This document shows, piece by piece, positions 10,001-17,651 of a stretch of DNA of 64,000 bases (positions are counted from its first letter, which is position 1; the number at the start of each line of letters is the position of its first letter). Where the stretch lies: positions 22,213-86,212 of the forward strand of contig DYPH01000007.1 in NCBI GenBank assembly GCA_020720045.1, given 5' to 3'. A program made the translations under genes and the position numbers. The notes below the pieces were generated by a model. It saw nothing but the letters and a program-made list of their open reading frames with translations, had not been told where the DNA came from and made no database searches. The DNA comes from Sorangium cellulosum. GTDB lineage: Bacteria > Myxococcota_A > Polyangia > Polyangiales > Polyangiaceae.

Positions 10001-10161
10001 TGCGACCCGGCATCAACGTGATCACCGTCATCGCCCGCGAAACGCCCGATACCATTGGGCGAAAGGTCTTTGTCGTTCGCCGTGATGCGCCCGATGGGAC
10101 GCCAATGGCGACGCCGAAGAACGAAGAAGATCTCGGCGAAACCGGCGGCGACGACGACTGA
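7027..10161 (+). CDS. Very large S41 carboxyl-terminal processing protease with PDZ and C-terminal Ig-like domains
   Basis: The 1044-residue protein has an N-terminal membrane anchor (YVVLFGAFGISSWLALRM), a helical region, a PDZ domain near residues 190-275 (GQFGGLGIVISIRDGQLTVM, GRAGIKKYDRI) and an S41 core. The catalytic Ser is in SGNSASASEIVAGAL and the Lys in GETTFGKGSVQ, both intact. Usual CtpA-type enzymes have 400-550 residues; here about 500 more follow. They include two CARDB/Ig-like domains (about 590-850), an SH3b-like stretch (near 870-920) and a final beta domain with an acidic tail. It probably cuts periplasmic proteins at their C-termini while gripping an envelope partner. The GTG start has an AAGG element with good spacing; ATG 7039 is the alternative. 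Confidence 0.9.
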   Translation: MRRCMRTFLRASKYVVLFGAFGISSWLALRMRGDGLWNGLQTANAANTKAAEPYDLKQVKVAHEVLKTIKDRYVDPKRVRPREMLLSALDFVQRDVAQVIVTHEENAPTVKVRVDTQEREFRVDNVLGPWDVEARLREIFAFVQDGLRGTEVDLREVEYAACNGMLHTLDPHSVLLSPDAYKEMSTSTSGQFGGLGIVISIRDGQLTVMNPMPGTPAGRAGIKKYDRITMIDNESTLNMGLSEAVNHLRAVPGTKVKIMIHRDGDGGWQGSKPFELVREVIKVQSVEHKLLDGNVGYVRLKQFTATTTSDMEAALADMKRGGDLKGLVLDLRGNPGGLLDQAAKVVDKFVEKGPIVATVGNPSEGREEKTAKVEGTEPNYPIVLLVSGNSASASEIVAGALKNHDRAVIVGETTFGKGSVQLIFSEFPDKAALKLTIAQYLTEPGDISIQGTGVTPDIELDPMTADTQEMDLSVDTGGIRERDLSRSLQNARIREGQKPLEMVRYSLTSKERQDLRERGGDPDDGVALDFPIRFARDLASKIPMGTRSDQLRAAKPIVEKVRAEEVAKVGAELGKLGIDWADAPADAAAAPVPVEVKLETDAANNEVAAGEPLVLKATITNKGAVPLFRVSGVTKSDNAYFENKELVIGKLEPGKSKTVSIPLGYCETQGYKAGSSQPLPKDAPRVCHLPKDMVSRADWISVAFDEAKGRIKGDSRVQITVKGQDRPQFAYTYQLAEEKKGNGDGKPQPGETFAMYLVVKNVGKGKATAGQASVRNLSGDGLLLHEGRFDVALNPGESKKLKFTFDINKPPAGDDEVKLELTLADRDLRETVVEKVRMPISAPIAVASGGGSKKAGGAGATLLEAPEAGARSFARLPSGTAATVLGTAGEFTKLALGDGRFAFAKTAELEAGGAPTPTVAFDDVFGHSPPSIEIAAPPLAVRDSHFLLKGSAEDTARILDGYIFVGSKKVFYQSNRNGANPKKMDFSADLPLRPGINVITVIARETPDTIGRKVFVVRRDAPDGTPMATPKNEEDLGETGGDDD

Positions 10162-10190
10162 GACCCCTCTTTCTTTCGCCAAGAATCTCC

Positions 10191-10919
10191 ATGAGACTTC
10201 ACGTCAACATCGACCATGTCGCCACGCTCCGAAACGCGCGCGGAACGACCTACCCAGACCCGGTGCTCGCCGCGGAAGCCTGCCTCCGCGCCGGCGCCCA
10301 TGGCATTACCGCCCACCTCCGTGAGGATCGCCGCCACATCCGCGATGCCGACGTATTCGCGCTCCACGGGCTTCTCCGTCGTACCGGCCATCTCTTCAAC
10401 TTGGAGATGGCGGCAACGGAAGAAATGCGCGGAATCGCTCTGGAAGTACGACCCGAGTGCGTGACGCTCGTCCCCGAGCGTCGGGAAGAGCGCACGACCG
10501 AGGGGGGCCTTGATGCGCGCGGGCAGGCGTCGATGCTCGGCCCGTACGTGAAATCCCTGCAAGATGCAGGGATTAAGGTCAGCCTCTTCGTCGCAGCCGA
10601 TCGAGATCAATTGCAGATCTCAAAGACGTTGGGCTGTGAACAGGTCGAACTTCATACCGGTGAGTACGCCCACGCGTTCGGTACGCCGGCGGCGGCGACC
10701 GAGCTTGCCCGCCTCGCGGAAGGGGCCCGGTTCGCCCACGAAATTGGGCTTGAGGTTGCGGCTGGGCACGGCCTCACGCTTGCCAACGTGCCGGATCTCG
10801 TCAAGATTTCGGAGATCGTGGAACTGAACATCGGCCACGCAATGATCGGCGATGCCATCTTCCTCGGCATCGAAGGGGCGACGAAGGCGATGCTTGCTGC
10901 GCTTGGCGTCGCGGCGTGA
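10191..10919 (+). CDS. pdxJ: Pyridoxine 5'-phosphate synthase PdxJ
   Basis: The 242-residue TIM-barrel protein begins MRLHVNIDHVATLRNARGTT and contains GAHGITAHLREDRRHI, ECVTLVPE and GHGLTLANV, the typical PdxJ signatures. It condenses 1-deoxy-D-xylulose 5-phosphate with 3-amino-2-oxopropyl phosphate in the DXP-dependent route to vitamin B6. Length matches the family. The stop overlaps the start of acpS (GTGA), the same pdxJ-acpS order seen in many proteobacteria, so the genes are co-transcribed and coupled. Confidence 0.97.
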   Translation: MRLHVNIDHVATLRNARGTTYPDPVLAAEACLRAGAHGITAHLREDRRHIRDADVFALHGLLRRTGHLFNLEMAATEEMRGIALEVRPECVTLVPERREERTTEGGLDARGQASMLGPYVKSLQDAGIKVSLFVAADRDQLQISKTLGCEQVELHTGEYAHAFGTPAAATELARLAEGARFAHEIGLEVAAGHGLTLANVPDLVKISEIVELNIGHAMIGDAIFLGIEGATKAMLAALGVAA

Positions 10920-11305
10920 TCGTCGGCGTTGGCATCGACGTTTGTTCGATTGAGCGCGTCGAAGGAATTTTGGCCCGCACCGGGGAGCGATTCCTCGCAC
11001 GGATCCTTTCCCCGCGGGAGCGCGAGTCGATCGCGGGACGCAAGGACCTGGCTACCGCCGTCGCCGCCCGCTTCGCCGCGAAGGAGGCGTACTCGAAGTG
11101 CCTCGATGGCGCGCGCGGAGTACCGTGGCATTCCGTAGAAATTCTCAATGCGCCGAGTGGTCGTCCTGAGCTGCTTCTTCACGGGGAAGCGCTCGATCGC
11201 GTTCACGCATTCGGCGGAAATTATTGGCATATCTCGATGAGTCACGACGCGAAAATTGCGATCGCCACGGTCATCGTTGAGTTACGCCCCGCGAAAGAAC
11301 CGTGA
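10916..11305 (+). CDS. acpS: Holo-[acyl-carrier-protein] synthase AcpS
   Basis: This 129-residue phosphopantetheinyl transferase has the metal-binding Asp in VGIDVCSIERV at the N-terminus and the FAAKEAYSKCL motif near residue 57, both diagnostic for AcpS. It transfers 4'-phosphopantetheine from CoA to apo-acyl carrier protein and is needed for fatty acid synthesis. The GTG start overlaps the pdxJ stop, and its own stop overlaps the GTG of the next gene, so three genes form a tightly coupled unit. Length is normal. Confidence 0.96.
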   Translation: MIVGVGIDVCSIERVEGILARTGERFLARILSPRERESIAGRKDLATAVAARFAAKEAYSKCLDGARGVPWHSVEILNAPSGRPELLLHGEALDRVHAFGGNYWHISMSHDAKIAIATVIVELRPAKEP

Positions 11306-12873
11306 ATAACGTGCCGCTACGCCACGAACTTTTGCTTTTGACGGCCGCGGAAGTTCGTGCGTTTGACGACGCACGGATCGCTGCAGGGACGCCGTCCTTG
11401 CTCCTCATGGAGAACGCCGGTCGGGCGGCCGCCGACGCCGTGGTGGCTGACCTTGCGGCGCACTACGGATGCAATATACGTAAAAAAATCATTGTGTTGA
11501 CCGGGGCAGGGAACAATGGCGGGGATGGCTACGTCGTCGCCCGGCGCCTCCGGACGCTCGGCTGGGATGCGACGGTGTTTGCGCTCGCCCCGCCGGCGAC
11601 CCCCGAGGCAGCGACCATGAAGCAGGCGCTCGTCGCGATTGCGCCGGACGCTTTGGTGGTGCGCGACCCGCCCGATTTCGAGGACGCGATCGTCGTCGAC
11701 GCGCTCTTTGGTGTCGGCCTCACGCGCCCCCTCGTCGATCACGCCGCGGCCCTCGTGTCGGCCGCGAATTTGGCTCGCCAACGGGGGGCGGCTCGCGTGT
11801 ACTCCCTCGATATTCCTTCTGGAATCGATGGCGATACCGGCGAAGTCCGTGGCGTCGCCATCGTCGCCGACGTCACCATCGCTTTTGCGTTCGCCAAGCG
11901 CGGTGCCTACACGCCGCGTGGGGCGGCGCACGCGGGGCGCCGGATGGTCGTCGATATCGGTGTACCTTGCAGTCTTCTCGACCCGGCGGTCGCGGCCATG
12001 GCGCCCCGTCTCGACGACGCCCAAACGGTTGCCGCGCTCCTCCCGGCCCGGTCGCCGGAAGCCCACAAATATGCAGCAGGGCACGTTCTTGTTGTCGGCG
12101 GCGCTGTCGGGAAATCGGGGGCGCTGCTGCTCGCCGGGGACGGTGCCTTCGGCGCCGGAGCGGGCCTCGTCACGCTCGCCTGCCCACCCGAGGCCCACGC
12201 GGCGCTCGAGGTGCGGGTGAAAGAGACGATGACGGCGCCCCTCGAAGCTGAAGATGGGACGCTGTTCGCAAAAAAGAAAGTCTGTGTGATTGGCCCCGGT
12301 TTCGGCCTTTGTAGCGACGCGGAACGGCGCTTTGAAGCGCTCCTCGCGGGGTGGCCGCTCGCCGCCCCGCTCGTCCTCGATGCCGATGCGCTCACCCTAT
12401 TGGGCGCTTCGTCGCGGCTCTCCCGTCGGCCCCGAGGCACGACGATCCTCACCCCCCACAGCGCGGAAGCGGCGAGACTTCTTGGATGTTCGGTCGCTGC
12501 GATCGATGCCGATCGCTACGGGGCCGTCGAAAAACTCGTTGCAAAGACGGGCGCGGTCGTCGTGCTGAAGGGGGCCCACACGTTAGTCGGGGCGCCGACC
12601 GCGGGCTCCGGCATTTCCGTGCATGTTGCAACCACTGGGAATCCTGCCCTTGCCGTCGGCGGGTCGGGGGACGTCCTTGCTGGGGCGATCGGCGCGCTCG
12701 CGTGCGTACTTCCTCCCCGCGACGCCGCGCGACTCGGCGTGTATCTTCACGGTGCAGCCGCCGATGCGTGGGTTGCCGAGCATGGGAGCGTCGGTCTGCG
12801 GGCGTCGGTCCTCGCGGATGCCCTCCCGCGGGCCCGCGGCGCTTTGGAAGCGATCGGCGCTGGCGGGCGTTGA
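11302..12873 (+). CDS. nnrD-nnrE: Bifunctional NAD(P)H-hydrate epimerase / ADP-dependent dehydratase
   Basis: The 523-residue protein repairs hydrated NAD(P)H. The N-terminal YjeF epimerase domain (about 1-225) shows MENAGRAAADAV, VLTGAGNNGGDGYVVARRLR and LDIPSGIDGDTGEV. The C-terminal carbohydrate-kinase-like dehydratase domain (about 235-520) shows AGHVLVVGGAVGKSGALLLA, TILTPHSAEAARLLG and the catalytic NPALAVGGSGDVLAGAIGAL. Both halves look intact, as in E. coli YjeF/NnrD-NnrE. GTG start within the acpS stop. A short hairpin (CCCACAC/GTGTGGG, about 12876-12892) follows without a T run, so termination there is doubtful. Confidence 0.95.
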   Translation: MNNVPLRHELLLLTAAEVRAFDDARIAAGTPSLLLMENAGRAAADAVVADLAAHYGCNIRKKIIVLTGAGNNGGDGYVVARRLRTLGWDATVFALAPPATPEAATMKQALVAIAPDALVVRDPPDFEDAIVVDALFGVGLTRPLVDHAAALVSAANLARQRGAARVYSLDIPSGIDGDTGEVRGVAIVADVTIAFAFAKRGAYTPRGAAHAGRRMVVDIGVPCSLLDPAVAAMAPRLDDAQTVAALLPARSPEAHKYAAGHVLVVGGAVGKSGALLLAGDGAFGAGAGLVTLACPPEAHAALEVRVKETMTAPLEAEDGTLFAKKKVCVIGPGFGLCSDAERRFEALLAGWPLAAPLVLDADALTLLGASSRLSRRPRGTTILTPHSAEAARLLGCSVAAIDADRYGAVEKLVAKTGAVVVLKGAHTLVGAPTAGSGISVHVATTGNPALAVGGSGDVLAGAIGALACVLPPRDAARLGVYLHGAAADAWVAEHGSVGLRASVLADALPRARGALEAIGAGGR

Positions 12874-12992
12874 CGCCCACACAGGGTGTGGGGCACCAGA
12901 CACGCGGCGGCTGTTGATGGCGGCCGCGTTGCCTAAAAGACGAAAAAATACAAAGGTTAATCGGTTGGCCACCGACTTGCGGAACCCCGAGC

Positions 12993-13550
12993 ATGACGAC
13001 GCTCCCCCTCGGTTCCCGCTCCGCCGCCCACCCCGCATCGGTCGTTCGCCAGGGGCTCCCCGCCCACCTTCCCGAACTCCGCGGTCGTGCCCTCCGCCTC
13101 AGCCGAAACGCCGTTCAGGCCGACGACATCGTGCAAGATACCGTCGAGCGGGCCCTTCGTTTTGAGGCGCAGTTCATCGTCGGAACAAACCTGCGAGCGT
13201 GGCTACATCAAATCCTCTTTTCCGTATTTGTGACGCGCTTCCGCAAGAGCCGTCGTGAGCGGAAGGCGCTCGCAGGCCTTGGTGCCGATCCCGCCGCTTG
13301 GACCACGGAAGATCGCTTCGCGCCGATCGACGCCGCGTTGCCGCTCACGTCGGCGACGGAGGCGTCGTTGGAGAGCCTCCCGGAGGCGTTCTCGTCGACG
13401 ATTCGCCTCGTCGATCTTGGCGAAATGAGCTACCGCGAAGCGGCCGATGTCCTTGATATTCCGTTGGGAACCGTCATGAGCCGCCTTCACCGCGGACGCA
13501 AGCTCCTCCGCGACGACCTCGTCGCCCACGATCGGAATCTGGCTGCCTGA
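12993..13550 (+). CDS. ECF-type RNA polymerase sigma factor
   Basis: The 185-residue protein has sigma region 2 (ALRLSRNAVQADDIVQDTVE, then LRAWLHQILFSVFVTRFRK) and region 4 (LVDLGEMSYREAADVLDIPL, then GTVMSRLHRGRKLLRDDL). Regions 1.1 and 3 are absent, as expected for the extracytoplasmic function group. No anti-sigma factor is visible next to it; the downstream gene is a lipoprotein 23 bases away, possibly co-transcribed. The signal it responds to is unknown. The 119-base gap upstream presumably carries its promoter, but I see no convincing elements. Confidence 0.9.
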   Translation: MTTLPLGSRSAAHPASVVRQGLPAHLPELRGRALRLSRNAVQADDIVQDTVERALRFEAQFIVGTNLRAWLHQILFSVFVTRFRKSRRERKALAGLGADPAAWTTEDRFAPIDAALPLTSATEASLESLPEAFSSTIRLVDLGEMSYREAADVLDIPLGTVMSRLHRGRKLLRDDLVAHDRNLAA

Positions 13551-13573
13551 AGCGGGAATGCTAGAGGGGCCCG

Positions 13574-14383
13574 ATGCGAACCGCCCTCCGCGCTCTTTTG
13601 GGAATCTTCTTGGTCGGCTGCGCGGCGGCGACGCCCGCTGCGTCGAGCAACGTGTGCCACGAACCGATGCCCGAAGGTCCGCTCGCTACGCCGGCCGCCA
13701 ACTACACAGCGCTCCTCGCCGCCCCCGATCGGAGCGCCGACGATAAGGCCCTCGACGTGCAGCGTAAACCTTCGGAAATGCTTGCATTCGCCGGTATTCG
13801 ACCGGGAATGCGCGTCGCCGAAATCGGCGCCGGCCGCGGCTACACGAGCGAAGTGCTCGCGCGCGCCGTGCGGACCGCCGATGTGCATCAAGGCGTCGTC
13901 TTTGCGCAGAACAGCCCGGCCCTCTTGAAGATGTTCGCGGAGAAACCGTGGTCCGAACGCCTCGCGACGCCGGCGATGGCGAACGTGATCCGTGCCGACC
14001 GAGAATTCGACGACCCGCTCCCCCCTGAGGCGACGAATTTGGACGCGGTTTTCGACGTGCTTTTCTACCACGATACCGTCTGGATCGGCACCGACCGCGC
14101 GAAGATGAACAAACGGATCTTTGACGCCCTCAAACCGGGCGGCATCTACGTCGTCATCGACCATTTCGGGCGCAGCGGCACCGGTACCACCGAGACGAAG
14201 ACGCTCCATCGCATCGAAGAGAGCGTCGTGCTCGCGGAGATTACCGCTGGCGGATTTACGTTCCTGCGATCGAGTGAATTCTTGCGAAATTCAGCTGATA
14301 CGCGCGATTGGAACGACTCGCCGACCGCCGCCGGAGACCGCCGCGGCACCAGTGACCGTTTCGTCCTCGCGTTTCGCAAGTAG
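13574..14383 (+). CDS. Methyltransferase-like lipoprotein
   Basis: The 269-residue product starts MRTALRALLGIFLVGCAAAT, a clear lipoprotein signal with lipobox LVGC. The rest is a class I methyltransferase fold of the 'predicted methyltransferase' group with signal peptides: FAGIRPGMRVAEIGAGRGYTS near residue 75 is the SAM-loop motif, and FDALKPGGIYVVIDHFGRSG is motif III. Such proteins are seen in other proteobacteria, but SAM is not expected outside the cytoplasm, so activity there is unclear. It lies 23 bases after the ECF sigma gene and converges on the cobalamin adenosyltransferase gene with 2 bases between stops. Confidence 0.85.
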   Translation: MRTALRALLGIFLVGCAAATPAASSNVCHEPMPEGPLATPAANYTALLAAPDRSADDKALDVQRKPSEMLAFAGIRPGMRVAEIGAGRGYTSEVLARAVRTADVHQGVVFAQNSPALLKMFAEKPWSERLATPAMANVIRADREFDDPLPPEATNLDAVFDVLFYHDTVWIGTDRAKMNKRIFDALKPGGIYVVIDHFGRSGTGTTETKTLHRIEESVVLAEITAGGFTFLRSSEFLRNSADTRDWNDSPTAAGDRRGTSDRFVLAFRK

Positions 14384-14385
14384 AT

Positions 14386-14940
14386 TCAGGGGGACGCCGG
14401 CTTGCGCGGCGCCCACGGAACATCCGCCACGTTTGCACGGAAGTTCTCGCGACGGGCTGCGGTAAAAAGGAAGTCGGAAAGCCGATTGACGTAGACGACC
14501 AGATCGTTGCGAACGTGCTCCACTTCGAGCATGGCGCGCTCGGCGCGGCGACAGATAGTCCGTGCAAGATGCAGGTGTGCCGCTTGGGCGGTGCCGCCGG
14601 GGAGGACGAAGGTCGTCAGCGCGGGGAGGCCGTGCTCGCAGGCGTCGATCGCCGCTTCGAGGACGCTGCTGTCCTCTGGCGTGATGAGCGTCATCGGCAA
14701 TTTTGCCTCTTTTCCCGGGACGCAGGCGAGCTCGGCGCCGACCACGAAGAGCATTTCCTGGACGACGGCGAGCGCCTCGTCGGTCCCGCTATCGAGGCCG
14801 GCGGTGCGGCACAGTCCGATCGCTGCGTTGAGCTCGTCGACGGTTCCATAGGCGTCGACCCGTGCGCTGGCTTTCGGCACGCGCGCACCGCCAAAGAGCC
14901 CCGTCGTTCCGTCGTCGCCCGTCCGCGTGTAGATCTTCAT
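14386..14940 (-). CDS. Cob(I)alamin adenosyltransferase, PduO type
   Basis: The 184-residue enzyme starts MKIYTRTGDDGTTGLFGGAR, the ATP-binding N-terminal signature of PduO-type corrinoid adenosyltransferases, followed by VDAYGTVDELNAAIGL. Near the C-terminus CRRAERAMLEVE and YVNRLSDFLFTAAR complete the active site between subunits. It makes adenosylcobalamin from cob(I)alamin and ATP. I chose the ATG at 14940 over one 14 codons upstream because family members begin with MKIYT(R/K)TGD. No other cobalamin gene is nearby, so it probably supplies the cofactor for an enzyme encoded elsewhere. Confidence 0.95.
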   Translation of the reverse strand: MKIYTRTGDDGTTGLFGGARVPKASARVDAYGTVDELNAAIGLCRTAGLDSGTDEALAVVQEMLFVVGAELACVPGKEAKLPMTLITPEDSSVLEAAIDACEHGLPALTTFVLPGGTAQAAHLHLARTICRRAERAMLEVEHVRNDLVVYVNRLSDFLFTAARRENFRANVADVPWAPRKPASP

Positions 14941-14990
14941 GGCGCCATGGATGCCACAGGCCTCGCGCAGGTAGTGGAACAAAACGGGAA

Positions 14991-15017
14991 ACGGCCCCGC
15001 TCGGTGGAGGGGGCCGT
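14991..15017 (-). terminator. Intrinsic terminator after the CarD-type gene
   Basis: ACGGCCCC at 14991-14998 pairs perfectly with GGGGCCGT ending at 15017, with a short loop. Read on the minus strand, the stem is followed by a T-rich stretch (plus strand AACAAAACGGG). It lies just after the stop of the minus-strand gene ending at 15035. Confidence 0.7.
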
Positions 15018-15034
15018 CATACCGAATTTGCGAA

Positions 15035-16543
15035 TCAGGTCGAGAAGATCGCGGTGACTTCCGTCTGCAAGTCTTCTTCCGTGATCCCCTTCGCGAGCGC
15101 GAGCTCCTTCATGAGAAGGCTCTTTGCCCGATCGAGGAGCACCCGCTCGCCGAACGAGAGGTCCTTGTCGAACTTAAGGCGGTGCATGTCGCGCATGACC
15201 TTTGCCACTTCAAAGGGGGAGCCCGAGTTGATCATCTCCTGGTACACGCGGAAGCGCCGCGACCAGGGGTGTTCGTTGACGGCGACCTCCTTGGCCCGCA
15301 TCGTCTCAATGACGGTGTCGGCCTCGTTGGCGCTCATGATTGGGCGGAGAACGGTCTGCCCGTTCGTCGGGACCATGAACTTCTTGGTGCGGTCATCGAG
15401 GAGGATGAATCGGTAGAAGTTCCCGAGGCCGGGCATCGACTCGATGGCGACGACCTCGCCGACGCCATGCTTGAGATGCACCGCGTTGTCGCCGATATTC
15501 AGCGTCATTTCGACCGCTGGCGGCGGGTCTGAAATGTTCATGATCCGCTTCATCGGATGCTGCTGCTGGGGCTTCGGCATCGGAGGCGGAATCGACGGCC
15601 CCTTGTTGGCCGACGGCGGCGCGAGCGGCGGCATCGAGGCCGAAGAACGACCCCCGATCGCCGGGGACGGCGGCATGCGCCCCTGACCGGTACCGGTCGA
15701 CGGGCTGAAGGTGCCGAGGGTGGGCGGCGGCGGCAATTTCTTAAGCGGGAGGGGGAGTTGCGGCGACGACTCCGGGGCCAAGGGGCTTCGGCCAAGGCGG
15801 CGGGAGGAGGCGCGCTCCGCCGGGATCGCTTTCGCAGAAGGGCGGTCGGCGGGGATCTTCTTCGCCGACTCCTTCGCCGGCGGAATGGCGAGCGTCTTAA
15901 CCGACTCTTTGGCGGCCGGAACCACCTTCTTTGCCGACTCTTTGGCGGCCGGAATCAGCTTCTTTGTCGACTCTTTGGCGACAGGAACGGGGAGAGCTTT
16001 CACCGACTCCTTGGCCCGAGGGGCCGCCTCTTTCACCGACGGAAGCGCCTTCTTGGGGGCCTCTTTCGCAGCGGTCTTGGCGGCAGGAACCGCTTTCTTG
16101 GCCGTCGTCTCTTTCGCGGGAGCCGCCTTCACAGGAGCCTCTTTCGCGACGGATTTCGTGGTCTTGGCGGTAACCTTCTTGGGAGCTTCTTTCACGGACA
16201 CCTTGCTGGGCGCGGCGTCGCGCGCGGACTTCGTCGAGGCCGGTTTCGAGTCTTTTCCGGAAACCGCTTTCGTCGCCTTCTCAGACGCGCCGCTCTTGGT
16301 GGCGGGACCCTTCTTGGCTGCCGACGCGGTCGGCGTTGCCTTTTCCAGCGTTTCCGTAGGATTCTTCGCTTTCTTGGCGCCAGACGACGCCGTCGAGTCC
16401 TGGGGGCCTGCACCCTTTTTTGCGAGCGGCTTGTCTGCCGACTTCGCAGATGCCACGCGCGCCGGCGCGGAGCCACGGGGCGCGGCCGCCTGTTTCGCCT
16501 TGGTATCTGCGCTTGCGGTGGTGCGCCCGGGAGTCTTGCCCAT
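15035..16543 (-). CDS. CarD/CdnL-domain transcription regulator with long histone-H1-like N-terminal tail
   Basis: In this 502-residue protein the last 160 or so residues form a CarD_CdnL_TRCF domain: NIGDNAVHLKHGVGEVVAIE, FYRFILLDDRTKKFMVPTN, then the helical part NEHPWSRRFRVYQEMINSGS and FDKDLSFGERVLLDRAKSLL. This domain binds the RNA polymerase beta subunit and stabilises open complexes. The first 330 or so residues are low-complexity Lys/Ala/Pro/Ser with repeated AKESAKK-like units, resembling histone H1 tails, then a Pro-rich linker. Myxococcus CarD has its basic HMGA-like tail at the C-terminus, so the order here is reversed; CdnL has no tail. An intrinsic terminator follows. Confidence 0.88.
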   Translation of the reverse strand: MGKTPGRTTASADTKAKQAAAPRGSAPARVASAKSADKPLAKKGAGPQDSTASSGAKKAKNPTETLEKATPTASAAKKGPATKSGASEKATKAVSGKDSKPASTKSARDAAPSKVSVKEAPKKVTAKTTKSVAKEAPVKAAPAKETTAKKAVPAAKTAAKEAPKKALPSVKEAAPRAKESVKALPVPVAKESTKKLIPAAKESAKKVVPAAKESVKTLAIPPAKESAKKIPADRPSAKAIPAERASSRRLGRSPLAPESSPQLPLPLKKLPPPPTLGTFSPSTGTGQGRMPPSPAIGGRSSASMPPLAPPSANKGPSIPPPMPKPQQQHPMKRIMNISDPPPAVEMTLNIGDNAVHLKHGVGEVVAIESMPGLGNFYRFILLDDRTKKFMVPTNGQTVLRPIMSANEADTVIETMRAKEVAVNEHPWSRRFRVYQEMINSGSPFEVAKVMRDMHRLKFDKDLSFGERVLLDRAKSLLMKELALAKGITEEDLQTEVTAIFST

Positions 16544-16555
16544 AGGGAGCGCAAG

Positions 16556-16584
16556 GGGGTACGCGAAACCGCGTGCACTGTCAA
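16556..16584 (-). promoter_or_regulatory. Possible sigma-70 promoter of the CarD-type gene
   Basis: On the minus strand TTGACA (plus 16579-16584) is a perfect -35 box. Seventeen bases on lies TACCCC (16556-16561), a poor -10. The start codon is only about a dozen bases further, which would give a nearly leaderless transcript. Seen by eye only. Confidence 0.3.
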
Positions 16585-16625
16585 GCGGTTCGTCAAAAAA
16601 GACTGGAAATTCTGTAGTATTCCGC

Positions 16626-17651
16626 TTAGCGCTCGGGGAACGGGGCGTCTAGGTCTTTCAGGGACGCCGCGTCGCCGCGGGTTGCCGCAAGAAGGCCGCT
16701 CGCGAGCCGCTCGACGTCGACGACTGCGCCGCCGTGAAGCCCTTGCGCGTCGGCAATAGCCGGGTCTCTTCGCGGCGCCCGGTCGAGCCCAAGCAGTCGG
16801 CCGAGTGCGCTCTCCGCAATGCGGGCCTCTTCAGCGGTCGCAGCCTCCACCGCGCGGGCGGGGTCCCGCGAATAGTCGGCGAATATGTACCACTCGACGG
16901 CCGCATGACGGCCGTCGCCGGGCATCGGCTTTGCGCGGACGAGCGCCATTCTCGCTGCGGCGAGGAGGCCAGCGCCCGCGGTCTTCGGAAACGGTCCGGC
17001 GACGTAGTAGACCACCGGCCAGTCGGCGAGACCGGCGATGGCAGGCTCGCTGCCAAAGAGCGAAAATGTATGAGTGATCCGCCCGCGAGCGAGGCCAGTC
17101 AGCGCGCTGAGCGGCTTTCGCGTGCCGCTCTCCTCCACGTAGGCCTCACGCCCCAGTAGCGCGACTTGACGCCCTTCGAGGGCGGGTTCCGACGACGGCG
17201 CGCCGGTCCGAATGGCGGCCCCAAAGAGGCGAATGACCGCCCCATTTCCGTCGACGGCGCGCCCTTCCAGGAGCAGGCGCTTCGTCGCCGCCGCCTCCAC
17301 GCGCCCCGGTTCGAGGGGAGCGCGCACGTAGATGAGTTCGGAATGGGTGTAGTGCGCAACTACCGTCTCATGCCCCTCAAACGGGTCGACGCCGCCGCGC
17401 GCCTCGACGTAGCCGAGTCGCTCTTTCTTAGGAAATACGCGCTCGATCGCCGCGAGGAACTCCGGCTCCGCCGCAAGGTCGCGTGGGCGCACGAGGAGCG
17501 CGTCGTGGAGGCCGGGGGCCGGAAGGACGTCCCCCGCGCGCTCGAGGTGAAGGCGATCGGGGGGCGGCGGTGCGGCGACCTTCGGCGACGAGCCACAAGC
17601 GGCGGCGAGGAGCGCAACGCCGAGCCCAACTGCGGAGACCGCCGCCTTCAT
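16626..17651 (-). CDS. Predicted lipoprotein of unknown function
   Basis: The 341-residue product starts MKAAVSAVGLGVALLAAACG, a strong lipoprotein signal with lipobox LAAAC. Residues 24-33 are Pro-rich. The body alternates beta-like segments with helices, for example YTHSELIYVRAPLEPGR and PVVYYVAGPFPK. I recognise no family. Its ATG overlaps the tyrS stop (ATGA), so it is coupled to tyrS, although no functional tie to translation is evident. No terminator was seen downstream before the CarD gene promoter region. Confidence 0.8.
   Translation of the reverse strand: MKAAVSAVGLGVALLAAACGSSPKVAAPPPPDRLHLERAGDVLPAPGLHDALLVRPRDLAAEPEFLAAIERVFPKKERLGYVEARGGVDPFEGHETVVAHYTHSELIYVRAPLEPGRVEAAATKRLLLEGRAVDGNGAVIRLFGAAIRTGAPSSEPALEGRQVALLGREAYVEESGTRKPLSALTGLARGRITHTFSLFGSEPAIAGLADWPVVYYVAGPFPKTAGAGLLAAARMALVRAKPMPGDGRHAAVEWYIFADYSRDPARAVEAATAEEARIAESALGRLLGLDRAPRRDPAIADAQGLHGGAVVDVERLASGLLAATRGDAASLKDLDAPFPER

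Noticed and set aside
6775..10182. A minus-strand frame of more than 1100 codons opposite the S41 protease
   Set aside because: It has Arg/Gly-rich shadow composition, no domain, and lies against a gene with clear PDZ and S41 motifs.
12876..12892. Short hairpin after nnrD-nnrE as a terminator
   Set aside because: Seven-base stem but no T run follows, so it is only noted with the gene.
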